DNA of 64,000 nt from Cyanophora paradoxa (taxonomy: Eukaryota > Glaucocystophyceae > Cyanophorales > Cyanophoraceae). The stretch lies in assembly GCA_004431415.1 (NCBI GenBank), contig QPMI01000064.1, forward strand, positions 62,001 through 126,000, written 5' to 3'. This document shows positions 1 through 17,494 of the stretch, piece after piece. The notes below the pieces were generated by a model. That model worked only from the letters and a program-made list of their open reading frames with translations. It had not been told where the DNA came from and made no database searches. The position numbers and the translations under genes are program-made. Position 1 is the stretch's first letter. Each line of letters starts with the position of its first letter.

Positions 1-887
1 AGCCTGTTTTGAGCTGGTGATCGACGGTTTAGTTGAGATCTGTTCGGCTCCTTCAATTCAGAGGTGTTTCACAAGTAAATGTAGATTCGAGGAAGTAGCA
101 TGACAGAAACCGATTTCGATTCGCTTTGATTCAAATGAATGTTTTGGCCAAATTACAAACTACGCGAAAAATCTCAACAGTCGAGTCTAGTCGCGTGCTC
201 CCGCGCTCCGGCACGCATGCAGTTCGGAGTTAACGTTCAATTTGAGCGTGCATGCATATCGGGCGAGAAATCTGGTCCGGCAAGAAACATTAAATTCCCG
301 GAGAGCCTCGGAGTATCCAAGTTCTGATGACTCCTGGGAGACCGCGGGAACGAGTACCCAGTACTTGTCACAGACTCACAGTGACCGTCGGCGTCCGTCG
401 CTGTCCGGATCCGAGACTCCGAGTGACTCAAGCGGTGATGACGTCTACTTTCTAGTAGGGCCAAAAATTAATCCGATGATTTTTTGCAACGCCACGACTT
501 TTTTTTCAAGTTAGGTGAATTACCGGCCACATGTACACTGTGAGTCTGTGACATGTACAGTCTCTAGACACCGGGCGAATTCGGCAATTTTAATCCGCGG
601 CAATTTAAGCCATCCTACAGTACCGTGTAACACTTAAGTATATAAGTAATGCGCGCACTTAAGTACGTAATGCGGTCCCAAATTAATGCGTTTTCGGCGC
701 TGGCTAAACGCATTATATTAAGATGATTAATGATTCATGCCGGTTTCTGCCGGCCGTCAAACCGCTTTACTAGAAATTTGGGCCCTAATTTTGGGGGCGC
801 ATACTGTAATTCTGTAATTTCTGTAAGGCGCAATCTGCTGTGCCGGCTACGTATCGCTACTATTCTCTAGCGCTAGCTAATATAGCG
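1..887. other. Non-coding region with a decayed foldback element
   Basis: No exon chain is supported here. Positions about 621-830 resemble the MITE-like element at 57206-57457: a terminal motif TACCGTGTAACACTTAAG at 621 and an internal hairpin of AATGCGTTTT (about 685) against AAACGCATTA (about 706). The other end is not clear, so this is probably a decayed relative. The base composition is visibly less GC-rich than in the flanking genes. Confidence 0.5.
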
Positions 888-3800
888 CTAGCCGACGACC
901 TCGAGCTCGGCGAAGGGGTACCCCGCGGCGGCGTCGGCCACCGCCGGAAGGCCGTCCGCGGCGCGGGGTACGAAGAGCGCCGCCCGCACCTGCGGGGGAG
1001 GGGGATGGGGGGGAGGAACTTCGGAATCGGACGGGGGGCCGGGGGCGGGGCGCGCGTGAGAGTGGATCTAGTCTATAGCTAGTAGGAGGGGGAGGGGGGA
1101 GAGGGGGGAGGGGGGGGGGGGTTCGGGGGGCGGGGCGTGAGGCGTTCGCGGGCCCTGGCGGGGCCGTGCCGGGGGCCCAGAGACGGGGACTAGGGTTCAG
1201 AGCCCGAGGTCTAGATCTAGAGCAAGCAGGGGGCCGGGGGGGGGGGGGGAAGAGGGGGAAGAGGGGGGGGGGGGGGGGGGGCGGACCTCGGCCCCGCCAG
1301 CGCGGAGGGCGTCCAGTGACGCCAGCGCGCCCAGCTCCTGCCCCCAGCCCGGCGAGGCGTGAGGCGGAGCCTCGGAGCCGAGCGATGGAGGGCGGAGGGC
1401 CGGGGCGAGGGCGGGGGCGGGGCGAGGCTTATATTTAATTAGGGGGAGACTGGACGCCGGCTAGGTCCGGGGTCCTTCGGGGTACGGTCTAGGTCCTCTC
1501 TGGGCAGCGGCTTCTTATGATTAGATTGGATTCGAGAGCGGCGGGCACCTGGGGGCCTTAAACGTCCTTAGGGGTCTAGGCCTAGGTCCTGTCTATAGCT
1601 AGGCGGCCGCTTCTCAGAGACTTCGATTAGACTCGAGGGCGGGGGGCACCTGGGGGCCGGAGGGGGACCAGACGGCGTCTGCGCGCTCGAGGGCGGGGCA
1701 CGGCCGCGCCGCCGCCGCCGCCGCCACCGCCGCCACAAAGGCAGCCCCGCCCTCCACCTGCAGGACGAAATTAGATCTGGATCAAATCTAGATTAGATCT
1801 AGATCAAATCCAGGCGGACGCGGGCTACGTGGCAGTCGAGGCGGCGGAGGGCGCGGCGCCCGCGCTCGACGAGGCCGGCCGCCGCCCCGCACGCCGCCTC
1901 CTCCAGCGCCCCCCCCGGGCACGTCACCTGCGCGCGGGCCGGTGGGCTCGGGCGGGGCGACGGGGGCGGGGCGGCCGCCGGGCTCGGCGGCGGGCGCGGC
2001 GTGTGTGGATCCTATTTTCCTATCTACGGATCTCTTCCTTAGAGGCCTTAGAGGCGTCGGACCGGATGGGAGCGGACAGCCTAACGGGAGGCCAGGGCCC
2101 GGGGCGTTCAAGGGCGCACGGTGAGGTCTTGGATCTTCCATGCTATGCGTGTTCCTATCTATCTATGGATCTCCCGGACCGGATGGGAGCGGAGGGCCTC
2201 TAGAGGGAGGGCGGGGGGGAGCTGTGGAGAAGGCTTGGGCGCCATTTCGGGGCGCTAGGGCCCTAGAAGAGGCCCAGGCTCTATGGATCTTCCTTCAAGG
2301 CCTTAAAAGCGTCGGATCGGACGGGATCTGAGGGCCTAAAAGGAGGCCGGTCCTAGGCCTTGGAGGAGGCGCCGGCGCTGGAAGGGGCCCGGGGCGCTAA
2401 AGGGCGCACGGTGAGGGCCCTAGAAGACTAAAGGGAGGCCAGAGAAGAGGCCCCGGCGCGGGCGCGGGCCGCTCAGAGAGGCCGCTCAGAGGGCGCAGAT
2501 GGGAGCGGAGGGCCTAGAAGAAGAAGAGGGCCTAGGCTCTGGACGCACGGTGAGGTCGAGGGTGCGGAGGGCGGGGGCCGCCCCCGCCGCGTCCCCCAGC
2601 GCCCGCAGCAGGCCCGCGGACGCCCCGGAGCCTGCGGGGAGAGGAGGGAGGGCTCAGGAGGAGGAGGTGGGGGGGGGGGAGAGGGGGCGGGGGTACCGGC
2701 CAGGACCACGCGGGCGTCGAGCGAGGCCAGCCGCTGGGGGCGGGGTGGGGGTACACGATAGATAAGATTTTATGCTTTCCGGTCGAGGTTGGGAGGAGAG
2801 CCCGTACCGCTGCCTGCCCGAGGACCGGTACCCCGGCCGCGCTCTCCTCCTCCAGCTGGGTACCGAGCTCAGTCGACACAAGGGGCGGAGGGGAGGGGGT
2901 AGAAGGAGGGGGGTACGGCACCGCGATTACGAGGGACTCGAGGAGGGGTAGAGAGGCGACCTCCTCCAGGAGCGCGGGGGGTACGCGCCCGAAGGGGACG
3001 GCCAGGCGGCGGAGGCGGGCCCGTGCGGGGCCCCTCAGCAGGGCTGTTGAGGGGGGAGGGTATGCGCGCGGTGAGTAAGAGGGAAAGAGAAGTAAGCGAC
3101 GGCATCTTAAGATGGGCGGTGTCGTGGCCTTTAAAATCGGGCACCCCGCCGGCCTTTTGCTGGCTTCGTTCGCGGGGGGCGGGGCCGGGGAGGGGTACGC
3201 GATCCAGAGAGCGGCGCACCGAGCACCGCGGCGCAGTCGCCGTCGAGGGGCTCCACTTCCACGGCCTGGCCCGCGCCCGCCCCGCCCCGGTCAGCAGAAG
3301 GTCAATTTATCTGGTACCCCTGCCGACCCCCCACCCCCCCGGCTCCCTCTTCCCCCGCGCCCCGCGGAGCGATCGGACCGTCGGATCCCTTCATCCCCTT
3401 CAACTCTTTCATCCCCCCTCTCCTTCTGGGGTACCCCCCGCGGACCTCGAGGAGGGGTAGCCGGGTTAGGTGCTGGAGGGCGGCGCCGCCCACCGCGCAG
3501 ATCGCCAGCCGCCGCAGGCCCGGCAGCGCCGAGACCAGCGCAGAGACCTGGGGGAGGATGCTTAGCTGAGGCTTAGCTGAAGCTGAAGGGTGAGCTAGGA
3601 TGGGGGCGGGGTTGGGCGGGAGGGGGGAAGAAGGCAGGAGTGAAGGGGGGGAAGGGGAAGGGGCTCGCTGGGGCCCCGGGAAACGGGACCCGCCCGGATT
3701 CGAGTCCGCGCACCTCGGAGTCGCGGAGCAGGCGCCGCGGGAGGCGGAGGGCGCGGAGGCGGGGCAGGGCGGCCCAGGAGAAGGGCCGCGGGTCCCACAT

Positions 3801-4540
3801 GACTGCCCAGAATCGTCGAAGTCAGAAACCAAAGCTTTGAAGAAGACTTAGACTAAGCGGGACGCGGGCGCCGACCTTCAAGGGACGCTTCGACAACCTC
3901 TAAGGTCGAGAAGGGGGCGAGGGCCTGCGGCGGCGGCGGCGGCGGCTCGGCCGGGCCGCGGGGCGGGGACGGCGCGGGTTCGAATCGCGGCGCGCGCCTG
4001 AAGCAGGTCCAGGGAGCGCGAGGGGGGGCCGCGCCTGCGCCCCGCCGGCCGCTGCTTCCGCTCCTCATCCTCCTCCCCACCCCCGCCTCCCAGCTCCTCC
4101 TCCTCCTCCCCTTCGTCCTCCTCGTCCTCGAGCTCGTCTTCCTCGTCGCCGCTCGCCAGCGGCGCGTCGCTCTCGATCTCGGCGCGCTCCAGCGGGCACG
4201 CGTGCAGGGCGCCCAGCAGTTCGGAGGCCACCTCCGCCTCCACGCGGCTCCCGTAGCGCAGCCGCACGCCCCGCACGCCGCGGTACCACCCGAACGCCGC
4301 GCGGCGCGCCACGCGCCGCAGCGCTGCCTCGCGCGCCACCCCGACGCCGCCGAACGCGAAGAAACCGCGGGAGAGGTCGAGGAGAGCGTACTCGGCGCCG
4401 CGGGCGGCCTCGCGGAGGCGGCGGCTCACGCAGTGGAGCATCGCGACCTCGACGGCCTGCAGCGGGCCGAGCTCCGCCGCCACGCGGTGCAGGAGCGCGT
4501 CCGGCAGGCGCTCCAGGGCGGAGAGGCCGCCCCCGTCCAT
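888..4540 (-). CDS. F-box / leucine-rich-repeat protein, multi-exon
   Basis: The first exon (4540 down to 3998) starts MDGGGLSALERLPDALLHRV and continues through an F-box core (L-ERLPDALLHRVAAELGP, then VSRRLREAAR). A long Asp/Glu-rich linker follows. Later exons give LRR-like segments: FSWAALPRLRALRLPRRLL (about 3713-3800), VSALVSALPGLRRLAICAV (about 3430-3545), LRRLAVPFGR with LLEEVASLPLLESLVIA (about 2926-3030), LLRALGDAAGAAPALRTLDL (about 2553-2637), VERGRRALRRLDCH (about 1830-1960), and a last exon ending ELEVVG before TAG at 888-890. F-box proteins usually act as substrate adaptors in SCF ubiquitin ligases, with the LRRs binding the target. The first intron appears to use a GC donor (CTTCAG then GCGCGCG). 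Introns are G-rich on the plus strand. The F-box and LRRs are seen; the SCF role is family knowledge. Several middle exon borders are uncertain. Confidence 0.8.
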
Positions 4541-4825
4541 GGCCGGGCGGGCGGGCGCCCTCGCCGCCGCGGTTGGGTAGACGCGCAAGCTGCGCAGGGG
4601 CGCGATCCGCCGGCGAGGGACGGTGGCTAAGCTCGCCGAGGCCGGTCGAGAGGTCCGATCAGGGCGCCGGAGCTTCGAGACCAGCGCTGTGCGCCGCTCG
4701 CGGTCAACTCGGCGAGGGGGATCCGTGCGCTGCAGGCGATCCCGCGTCCGCGCGGCGCTCCAAGCAAGGCACGCCTTCTCCTCGGGCCGTGCTGGGCGGG
4801 CTCCGGCGGCGGGCGCGGGCCAGGC

Positions 4826-4898
4826 TGTGGAGGCGGAGCCTCTCGACGGGGATTGCGCCGCGGTGCTCGGCGGCAGTCGGCGCGCCGCTCTGGAGTGC
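4826..4898 (+). pseudogene. Isolated inverted copy of an LRR-gene exon
   Basis: This plus-strand block reads A-VEAEPLDGDCAAVLG, after a CCAG acceptor and before GTACCCC. It closely matches the minus-strand exon of the F-box/LRR gene at about 3206-3275, which reads A-VEVEPLDGDCAAVLG with the same flanking splice signals. Over the shared 16 codons nearly all base differences are at third codon positions, so both were once constrained in this frame. No further exons of a plus-strand gene are evident before the transporter start at 5141. I read it as a remnant of an inverted duplication; a short unrecognised gene is the alternative. Confidence 0.5.
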
Positions 4899-5140
4899 GT
4901 ACCCCTCTCCGGTCTTGCCCCGGGCGAACGAAGGGTCGATAATTGGTTCCCCTAGCCGCCGATAATTGGAAACGGTGCCGAAAAGAAAGTGATAATGGGG
5001 CGAGGGCAGCTACCAAAATGCCGGCGGGAGCGGTGTCCGGCCACACTTCAAGTTCACCCGCCGGCCTCTCGCGCGCGCACCAGCACCGCCCCGCCGACGA
5101 GTTCGTTTCTGTCTCTAGCAGGCAAAGCAGTATTACAGCA

Positions 5141-6642
5141 ATGGCCTTCATCGTCCCCGTGCCCACTCTCTCCGCACAGCGCAACGGCGCTTTCGCCCGG
5201 TCGGCGCTGATCAGCCAGAAGGGCAGCCTCAGCAGGCCCGCGATCACTTCGCGCGGCTTCTTCGGCAGCTCGCAGCCCTTCCAGCACGAGGCCGGCGCCA
5301 CCCAGGCCCGCCGCTTCTTCGTCGCCGCCGAGGCCGCCGCCGGCGCGTCCATTGTCACCTCGGTCCCCGAGAATGCGGTGTCCACCGTCATCCCCGGCCC
5401 GATCACCGTCGTGCCCAAGCCCTCGACTGGTGCGTACGCCGCCCGCGCAGCCCCTCGCCGCCCGCGCGCTCGAATTAATTAAACGCGCGCGCGCAGGCGT
5501 CGACATGTTCAACTACGCTGTGGAGGCGGGCGTGAAGAAGAGCAAGATGGCCAACTGGCGCGTGTTCGTCCTCAGCATGATGGCGGGCTCGTTCGTCGCC
5601 GCCGCCATGGCCCTCAACCTGTCGGTGCGCCAATCATTGCGCGGGCGCCCCGGGCGGGCGCGGGCGAGCCCCCCGAGCTGCGCCGGGGGTTGTTTAGACC
5701 TCGAATGACTCGGCGACTGACGCGGCGCGCGCTCGCGCAGCTCCTCGGCATGCTCACCGCCGGCACCGGCGCGCTCGGCTACGGCCTCGCGAAGACCATC
5801 TCCTGCGCGTTCTTCCCCTTCGGCCTCTTCCTCGTGCTCGTCTACGGCGCTGAGATGTGCGTTGCATCGCCCGCGCGCCCGCCGGCCCGCCCGCGCGCGC
5901 GCCCGACCCCTAGCTGAAGCGGCGCCGCGCACGCACAGGTACACCACCAACACCATGTACATGACTGCCTCGCTCCTCGAGAAGAAGACCACCGTCATGG
6001 ACCTCGTCCGCTCCTGGGTGCGCAGCGCGCGAGATTTGAACTTTCGATCCGGGCGCGCCCCGGGGCGAGGCAGCCGGCTAATTCCGCGCGCTGCGCAGTC
6101 GGTCTCGTGGCTCGGCAACGTCGCGGGCTGCCTGTGCGTGGCGATGCTCTGCAAGGCGTCGGGCATGTTCGCCCCGGGCCCGATCGCCGAGGCCTTCGCG
6201 CACGCGACCGAGGCCAAGGCGCTCCAGCCCCTCGGCAAGATGTTCTTCAAGGGCATCATGGCCAACTGGCTCGTCTGCACCGCCGCGTACGGCTCGCTCG
6301 CCTCGAAGGATATGGTCTCCAAGGCCGCCACCATCTGGCTCCCCGTCATGACCTTCATCTTCCTCGGCACTGAGCACTCCGTCGCGGTTCGCCAGGCTCT
6401 TCTTGGCTTCACGTGCGGTTGGATTTGACCTCTGACCTGGGCCGCGCGCGCAGAACATGTACACCCTGCCCTGCGGCATCTTCGCGGGCGCGCACGGCGT
6501 GAGCTGGTTCCACGTCTTCCGCAACTGGATCGTCGCGTCGGCGGGCAACGCCCTCGGCGGCGCCGTCATGGTCGGTGTGATGACGTGGCTCGGCCACCGG
6601 GCCCTTAAGGCCGAGACTGTCAAGAAGGCCGAGGCCAAGTAA
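5141..6642 (+). CDS. Formate/nitrite transporter family protein (NAR1-like), probably plastid-targeted
   Basis: There are six exons: 5141-5429, 5497-5624, 5741-5856, 5939-6017, 6099-6386 and 6454-6642. They total 1089 bases, or 362 residues. FNT hallmarks are NWRVFVLSMMAGSFVAAAMA (membrane helix), GAEMYTTNTMYMTA, WLGNVAGCLCVAML, FKGIMANWLVCTAAYGSLA and FLGTEHSVANMY. FNT proteins are pentameric channels for formate, nitrite or similar monovalent anions. Eukaryotic NAR1 members carry nitrite or bicarbonate, often at the plastid envelope. The first 70 or so residues are outside the FNT core, basic and Ser/Ala-rich (SRGFFGSSQPFQH), as expected for a transit extension. All introns are GT-AG with GTGCG or GTTCG donors. 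The start is the first ATG of the open first exon. The family call is firm; substrate and location are inferred. Confidence 0.93.
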
Positions 6643-7476
6643 ACGGCCCAGCGTCTCTCCGATTCGCTTTCCGTTTATTTTTGCGTTTCAACCCCTTTGG
6701 CTCTCTCGATCCCTTACACAATACTTTGCCACGCCTGTACTGTTGCTATAGAGACAGTTTTGTAATGTTATTCAAGCTCTTGAATTTGCGTTAGACAGTT
6801 AGACAGCTAGTGAGATGCAGATGTCTAGGTTTCCCCGTCCATTGTGTGGACGATTGTACTTTTGCTGCCGATGCAAAATGCATTTGCGTCATCGTCTTCG
6901 TCTTCGCGACGCCGCCGGAGCCGGGAAATAATTTATTAATATTAATTGGAGGGCTGCCTCCCCACAAGCAAGCGAGGGTTGCCTCGCGAGACCCGCTTGG
7001 GCGAAGCAGCCGAACCTGGGCTTAAGCTTGGGATCGTGCACAAGCCCGCGCGCGGCACAGTTCGGGTTGGATCGAGGACCATCCCCTTGTGGCCACAGTA
7101 CTAGTCCCGGCCCGGTCATCCCGCGGCCGACCCGCTAGCTCCGGCCTGCAGCTGCAGCTACCGGCGCCCCCGGACCCGAGCCGACGCTCTTCGAAAATTC
7201 GTACACGTCCCGGGCGCGCCGTCTGGACTCTGGATCCCGCGCCGCGGGGGCCTCGCGGCGATGCCTGCGCATATGCATGCGCATGCATTCGAACTCTTGA
7301 TTAAATTGCACATTGCAATTGAGCTTGTATGCCAAAAACCGCGTGCGATCACATTTACAACAGAATTGGAGGCCCGGCGGAGCCCGGCCCGGGGGAAGAG
7401 GTCTCCAGAAAGGGGAATTAGAAGGGGACGGGGAAAGCGGTCAGGGGACCCTCGGAGACCGGAGGGCGCCCGCCGC
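6643..7476. other. Convergent 3' intergenic region
   Basis: This lies between the stop of the transporter (plus) and the stop of the RimP gene (minus). Just after 6642 the DNA is T-rich and plausibly the transporter 3' UTR. The rest contains many short palindromes (for example GCATATGCATGCGCATGC near 7268). I see no supported exon. Confidence 0.5.
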
Positions 7477-9295
7477 TCAGAAATCCTCCGAAGTCACGGT
7501 GACGAGCCGGACCTGCGAGGGTACAGGCCTCAGAGACGGGGGGGGGGTCGAGCGCGAGAAGGGGGGTACGACGCGACGCGACGCGCCTCGGCGACGACGT
7601 CCCGCTTTATCCGGACCGGCCGGCCCTGCGAGAAGAAACCGATTCGAATTCGTGGGGGGGGGGGATCGAGGGCGGGGTACCTTGATGTTGATGCTCACGT
7701 GGCGCTCGTCCCGCCCGAGGAGGGTACCCGTCCACTCCTCCTGGCCCTGGGCGCACGCGCGACTCCGCGTCAGAGCGGACCCACGGGCCGCTGGCGTCGC
7801 GCCCCGAGTCCAGATCCGTGTACCCCCGCGGACCTTGTGGAAGGGTTCGACGGTGCGTACGGCGACGGGGAACGATTTGAAGGTCCGGAAGTCCCGGTCG
7901 CTCTGGGGGGGTACGCGTTCAGCCGCGCAGAGGAGCGCTCAACCCCGCTGCTTTCCCATAGCTATAGCTAGCGCCGCTGAACGAAAGGTGCACCGCCCTA
8001 GCCTCGTGCCGTCTCTCGCAAGCGAGCGCCCCCCGTACCCCTGTCTCCCGCTCCCGAAACCCCATACCCCCCCGCGGACCTGGAGGACGTCGGATATGCC
8101 GGGGGAGGAGACCTCCAAAAAGTACTGTTCGTCCCCGAAGATTTCTGGGGTGAGGGGGGGTACAGGACGTTAGGATGGGGGGGGGGGCGGATTCGAGGGT
8201 TCAAGGGGGGGGGGAAGGGGGTACCGGCGGCGTCGAGGGCCTCGGAGATGTGTCGGGAGAGGGCCTCACAGTCGTCGACGGTCGGGTCCTCCTCGTACTC
8301 GATCTGCGGGGGAGGGGGGTACGGGGCGCGCGGCTCGTCATCCAAGAGGGAGGAGGAGGGGGGTACGTGCGCGGCGCGGAGCTCGCCTCGTCCTCGTCGA
8401 CCTCGATGTCGTCCTCGTCCTCGTCCTCCTCTGCCCACTCGGGCTCCTGATCCGCATCCATCACCTAAGGGAGCGCGGCGGGCGGGGCGGGTCAGCGGCA
8501 GGCCGCGCAGCGCTGCGCAGCGCCGGCAGCTTGGCTCGCCTCGATATCGAGCTCCTGGTCGACATCGGTGTCGTCGGCGTCCGGATCGTACTGCGTCGGT
8601 CCGGCGCGGCGGCCTCAGCGGGGCGCGGGGATGGGCGGGCCCGGGTGCTGCGCTGCGCTGCGCGGCGCGGCTCGCCTGGTCCTCGTCCTCGTCCTCGTCC
8701 TCCTCCTCTTCGAGCTCCTCCTCCTCGTCCTCCTCCACCCTCGCTATGCTCACGCGAAGAGTTGACGGGACGGACGATCGGTCATACACGACATTGACGA
8801 TCTGCGGCGCGGAGTCGGCGCACACGGCGCGAGATGATGAAGGCGGCGCGGGCGCAGACGCGCTGCCCGCCTCCTGTACGTGTACGCACCTCCAGGCCCA
8901 GCTCGCCGGCGTAGCGCTCCGCGATGTCCTTGACCTTCTGCTCGATCTGCTTGGCGAACGTGTTGGCGACCCTCTTGGGTTTCTCCGGAGGCGGCGACTT
9001 CTTGTTGGGGCTCGGCACGGCCGCTGCGGTCGCGGGACCTCATTCGCGATCTCAGCGGCGGGGGCGGGGAGGCGGACGCACACGCGAATGTGACCGGAAG
9101 GCGCGGCTTAGCTACGGAGAACTGCTCTGGCCGGGCCTCCGTCACGGCGAAGCGGGAGCCGAAGAACGCTGGCCGCGGCCGGTGCCAGTGGGTGCCGGGC
9201 CGCAGGGACGCTGAGAAAGCGCTGCAGACAGCCTGGGGAGCCTCGCCGGGCGCCGGGCGGGCCCCGGCAAGCGCGTGAAGGGACGCGACGAACAT
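7477..9295 (-). CDS. rimP: Ribosome maturation factor RimP homologue with a long acidic insertion, probably plastid-targeted
   Basis: Minus-strand exons read in order: KQIEQKVKDIAERYAGELGLE (about 8892-9018), IVNVVYDRSS (about 8800), an Asp/Glu-rich stretch, IEYEEDPTVDDCEALSRHI (about 8230-8310), EQYFLEVSSPGISDVLQ (about 8090-8150), SDRDFRTFKSFPVAVRTVEP (about 7835-7900), EWTGTLLGRDERHVSINIK (about 7683-7740), GRPVRIKRDVVAE (7587-7625) and VRLVTVTSEDF with TGA (7477-7512). The LEVSSPG motif and the DDCEALSR helix are RimP hallmarks; RimP assists small ribosomal subunit maturation. The intron after DVVAE has a GC donor (GAG then GCGCGTC). The acidic insertion (about 8380-8760) is not part of bacterial RimP. 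An ATG at 9295 opens MFVASLHALAGARPAPGEAP, a possible targeting sequence, but the join to the next exon is not proven, so the 5' end is tentative. Confidence 0.87.
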
Positions 9296-9558
9296 CTCGA
9301 TGTGCGAGACCGGGTCACCGTTCCGGCCGGGGCCACTTTGGATGTTCATCGGGCTTGTCCAGCCGCTCAGGGTAACCCGCAGCTGCAAACCGAACGTAGC
9401 CGCATCAGCGTCGCGCCAGCAACTTTTTGGTGCGCGGCGCCCGCAAAACCATCGTGCCGCGCGCCGCTGACCCGCATGGCCGTCGCGCAGGCGCCCCCGT
9501 TCGCCTCCAGCGCGTACGTAACTCACCGGCCCCGGCTCGCACGTTCGCCGCTCCAGCG
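9296..9558. promoter_or_regulatory. Short divergent intergenic region
   Basis: About 260 bases separate the tentative RimP start (minus) from the prolyl oligopeptidase ATG (plus), so both promoters must lie here or overlap the first exons. I see no TATA-like box at a convincing distance from either start. Confidence 0.3.
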
Positions 9559-16486
<6,928 letters not shown>

Positions 16487-17494
16487 CCGCAAGGCCGCCC
16501 CGGCCCCTCGCCCTGACTTTCACAAGGCTGGGTGTTCTTAAGCTTGTACGTAATCCTAAGTGCAACGACGATTTCGAATCAAAGGCAGCGACCCGCGGGC
16601 TTCATAATGGGCTCGTCGGGACTCGCCTTGGTGGTCTCGCCACTGCCGCCCGATTAAAACATCAAAACACGGGATCCTTTCCTGGGGCGCTTATAATTAC
16701 CTGTGGTTTTTTAACTGAAATCTGAACTAACGAGCGCGGGGCTAGTGTGGTAGCTATAGGCTGGGTTGGCGCGCTGGGCAGGCCGGTGGCCTGCAGCTGC
16801 AGTGCAGGTGCAGCTGGTAATGTCTTCTCTGGGTACAGGACTGAGAGTACAGGCGTACCCCGGTAGGGTGCTATGCGCTAGGTACTAGTACTAGGATGTA
16901 CTTGGTGGTACAGAGTACTAATCTCTACTGCAACTTAGGTTGGCCTATAGTGCCTATACACCAGCTAGGTTGCAATTATATATATTTTATCTGCTGGCCA
17001 TTGATATTGCTTGGCGCCGGCCATGAATCCGGATGACTGGGCCGGGGGCCTACATATATAGGCGGGTGTCATGATCAGCTGCAGTTCGAAATTCGCAGCC
17101 CAGTTGCAAGCGCAATGCCGCTCGCAATGAAGGCCAGCAGGAGATCGATCTGCGTATGCAGTGTGCGGGGAGATCAGCAGAAGAGAAGATCCGATGATCT
17201 AAAGCTAAAATATGAATATTGTAAAGACTCATGATCATGATCACCGAGAAACTTGACAGTGGGGTGGCGGTTGAGGCCCCTGTTAGAAATTACCATGTAG
17301 CGAATCAGCAACGCGATCCAATGCATATGCTCATCAAGAGACTCCGAGGCTCCCGGGACCCATGCCCAGAAACAACGCACAGTAAGGGACACTCGCGGGG
17401 CCCGCCGCCGACCTGGGGACCCACCGGAAAACCTGCCGTTCGCCGCGGATTGGGATCCCATATGCATGACTGAGAAATTTCGGATTCTGCGTGA
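16487..17494. other. Convergent intergenic region
   Basis: This separates the prolyl oligopeptidase stop from the stop of the minus-strand secreted-protein gene. It contains palindromic runs such as GGTACTAGTACTAGG (about 16880) and ATCATGATCATGATC (about 17229). No exon chain is supported. Confidence 0.5.

Noticed and set aside
3965-3985. GGTTCGAAT word as a tRNA box B (also near 43083)
   Set aside because: These lie in an intron or exon of protein genes, with no box A or stem structure at the right distance.
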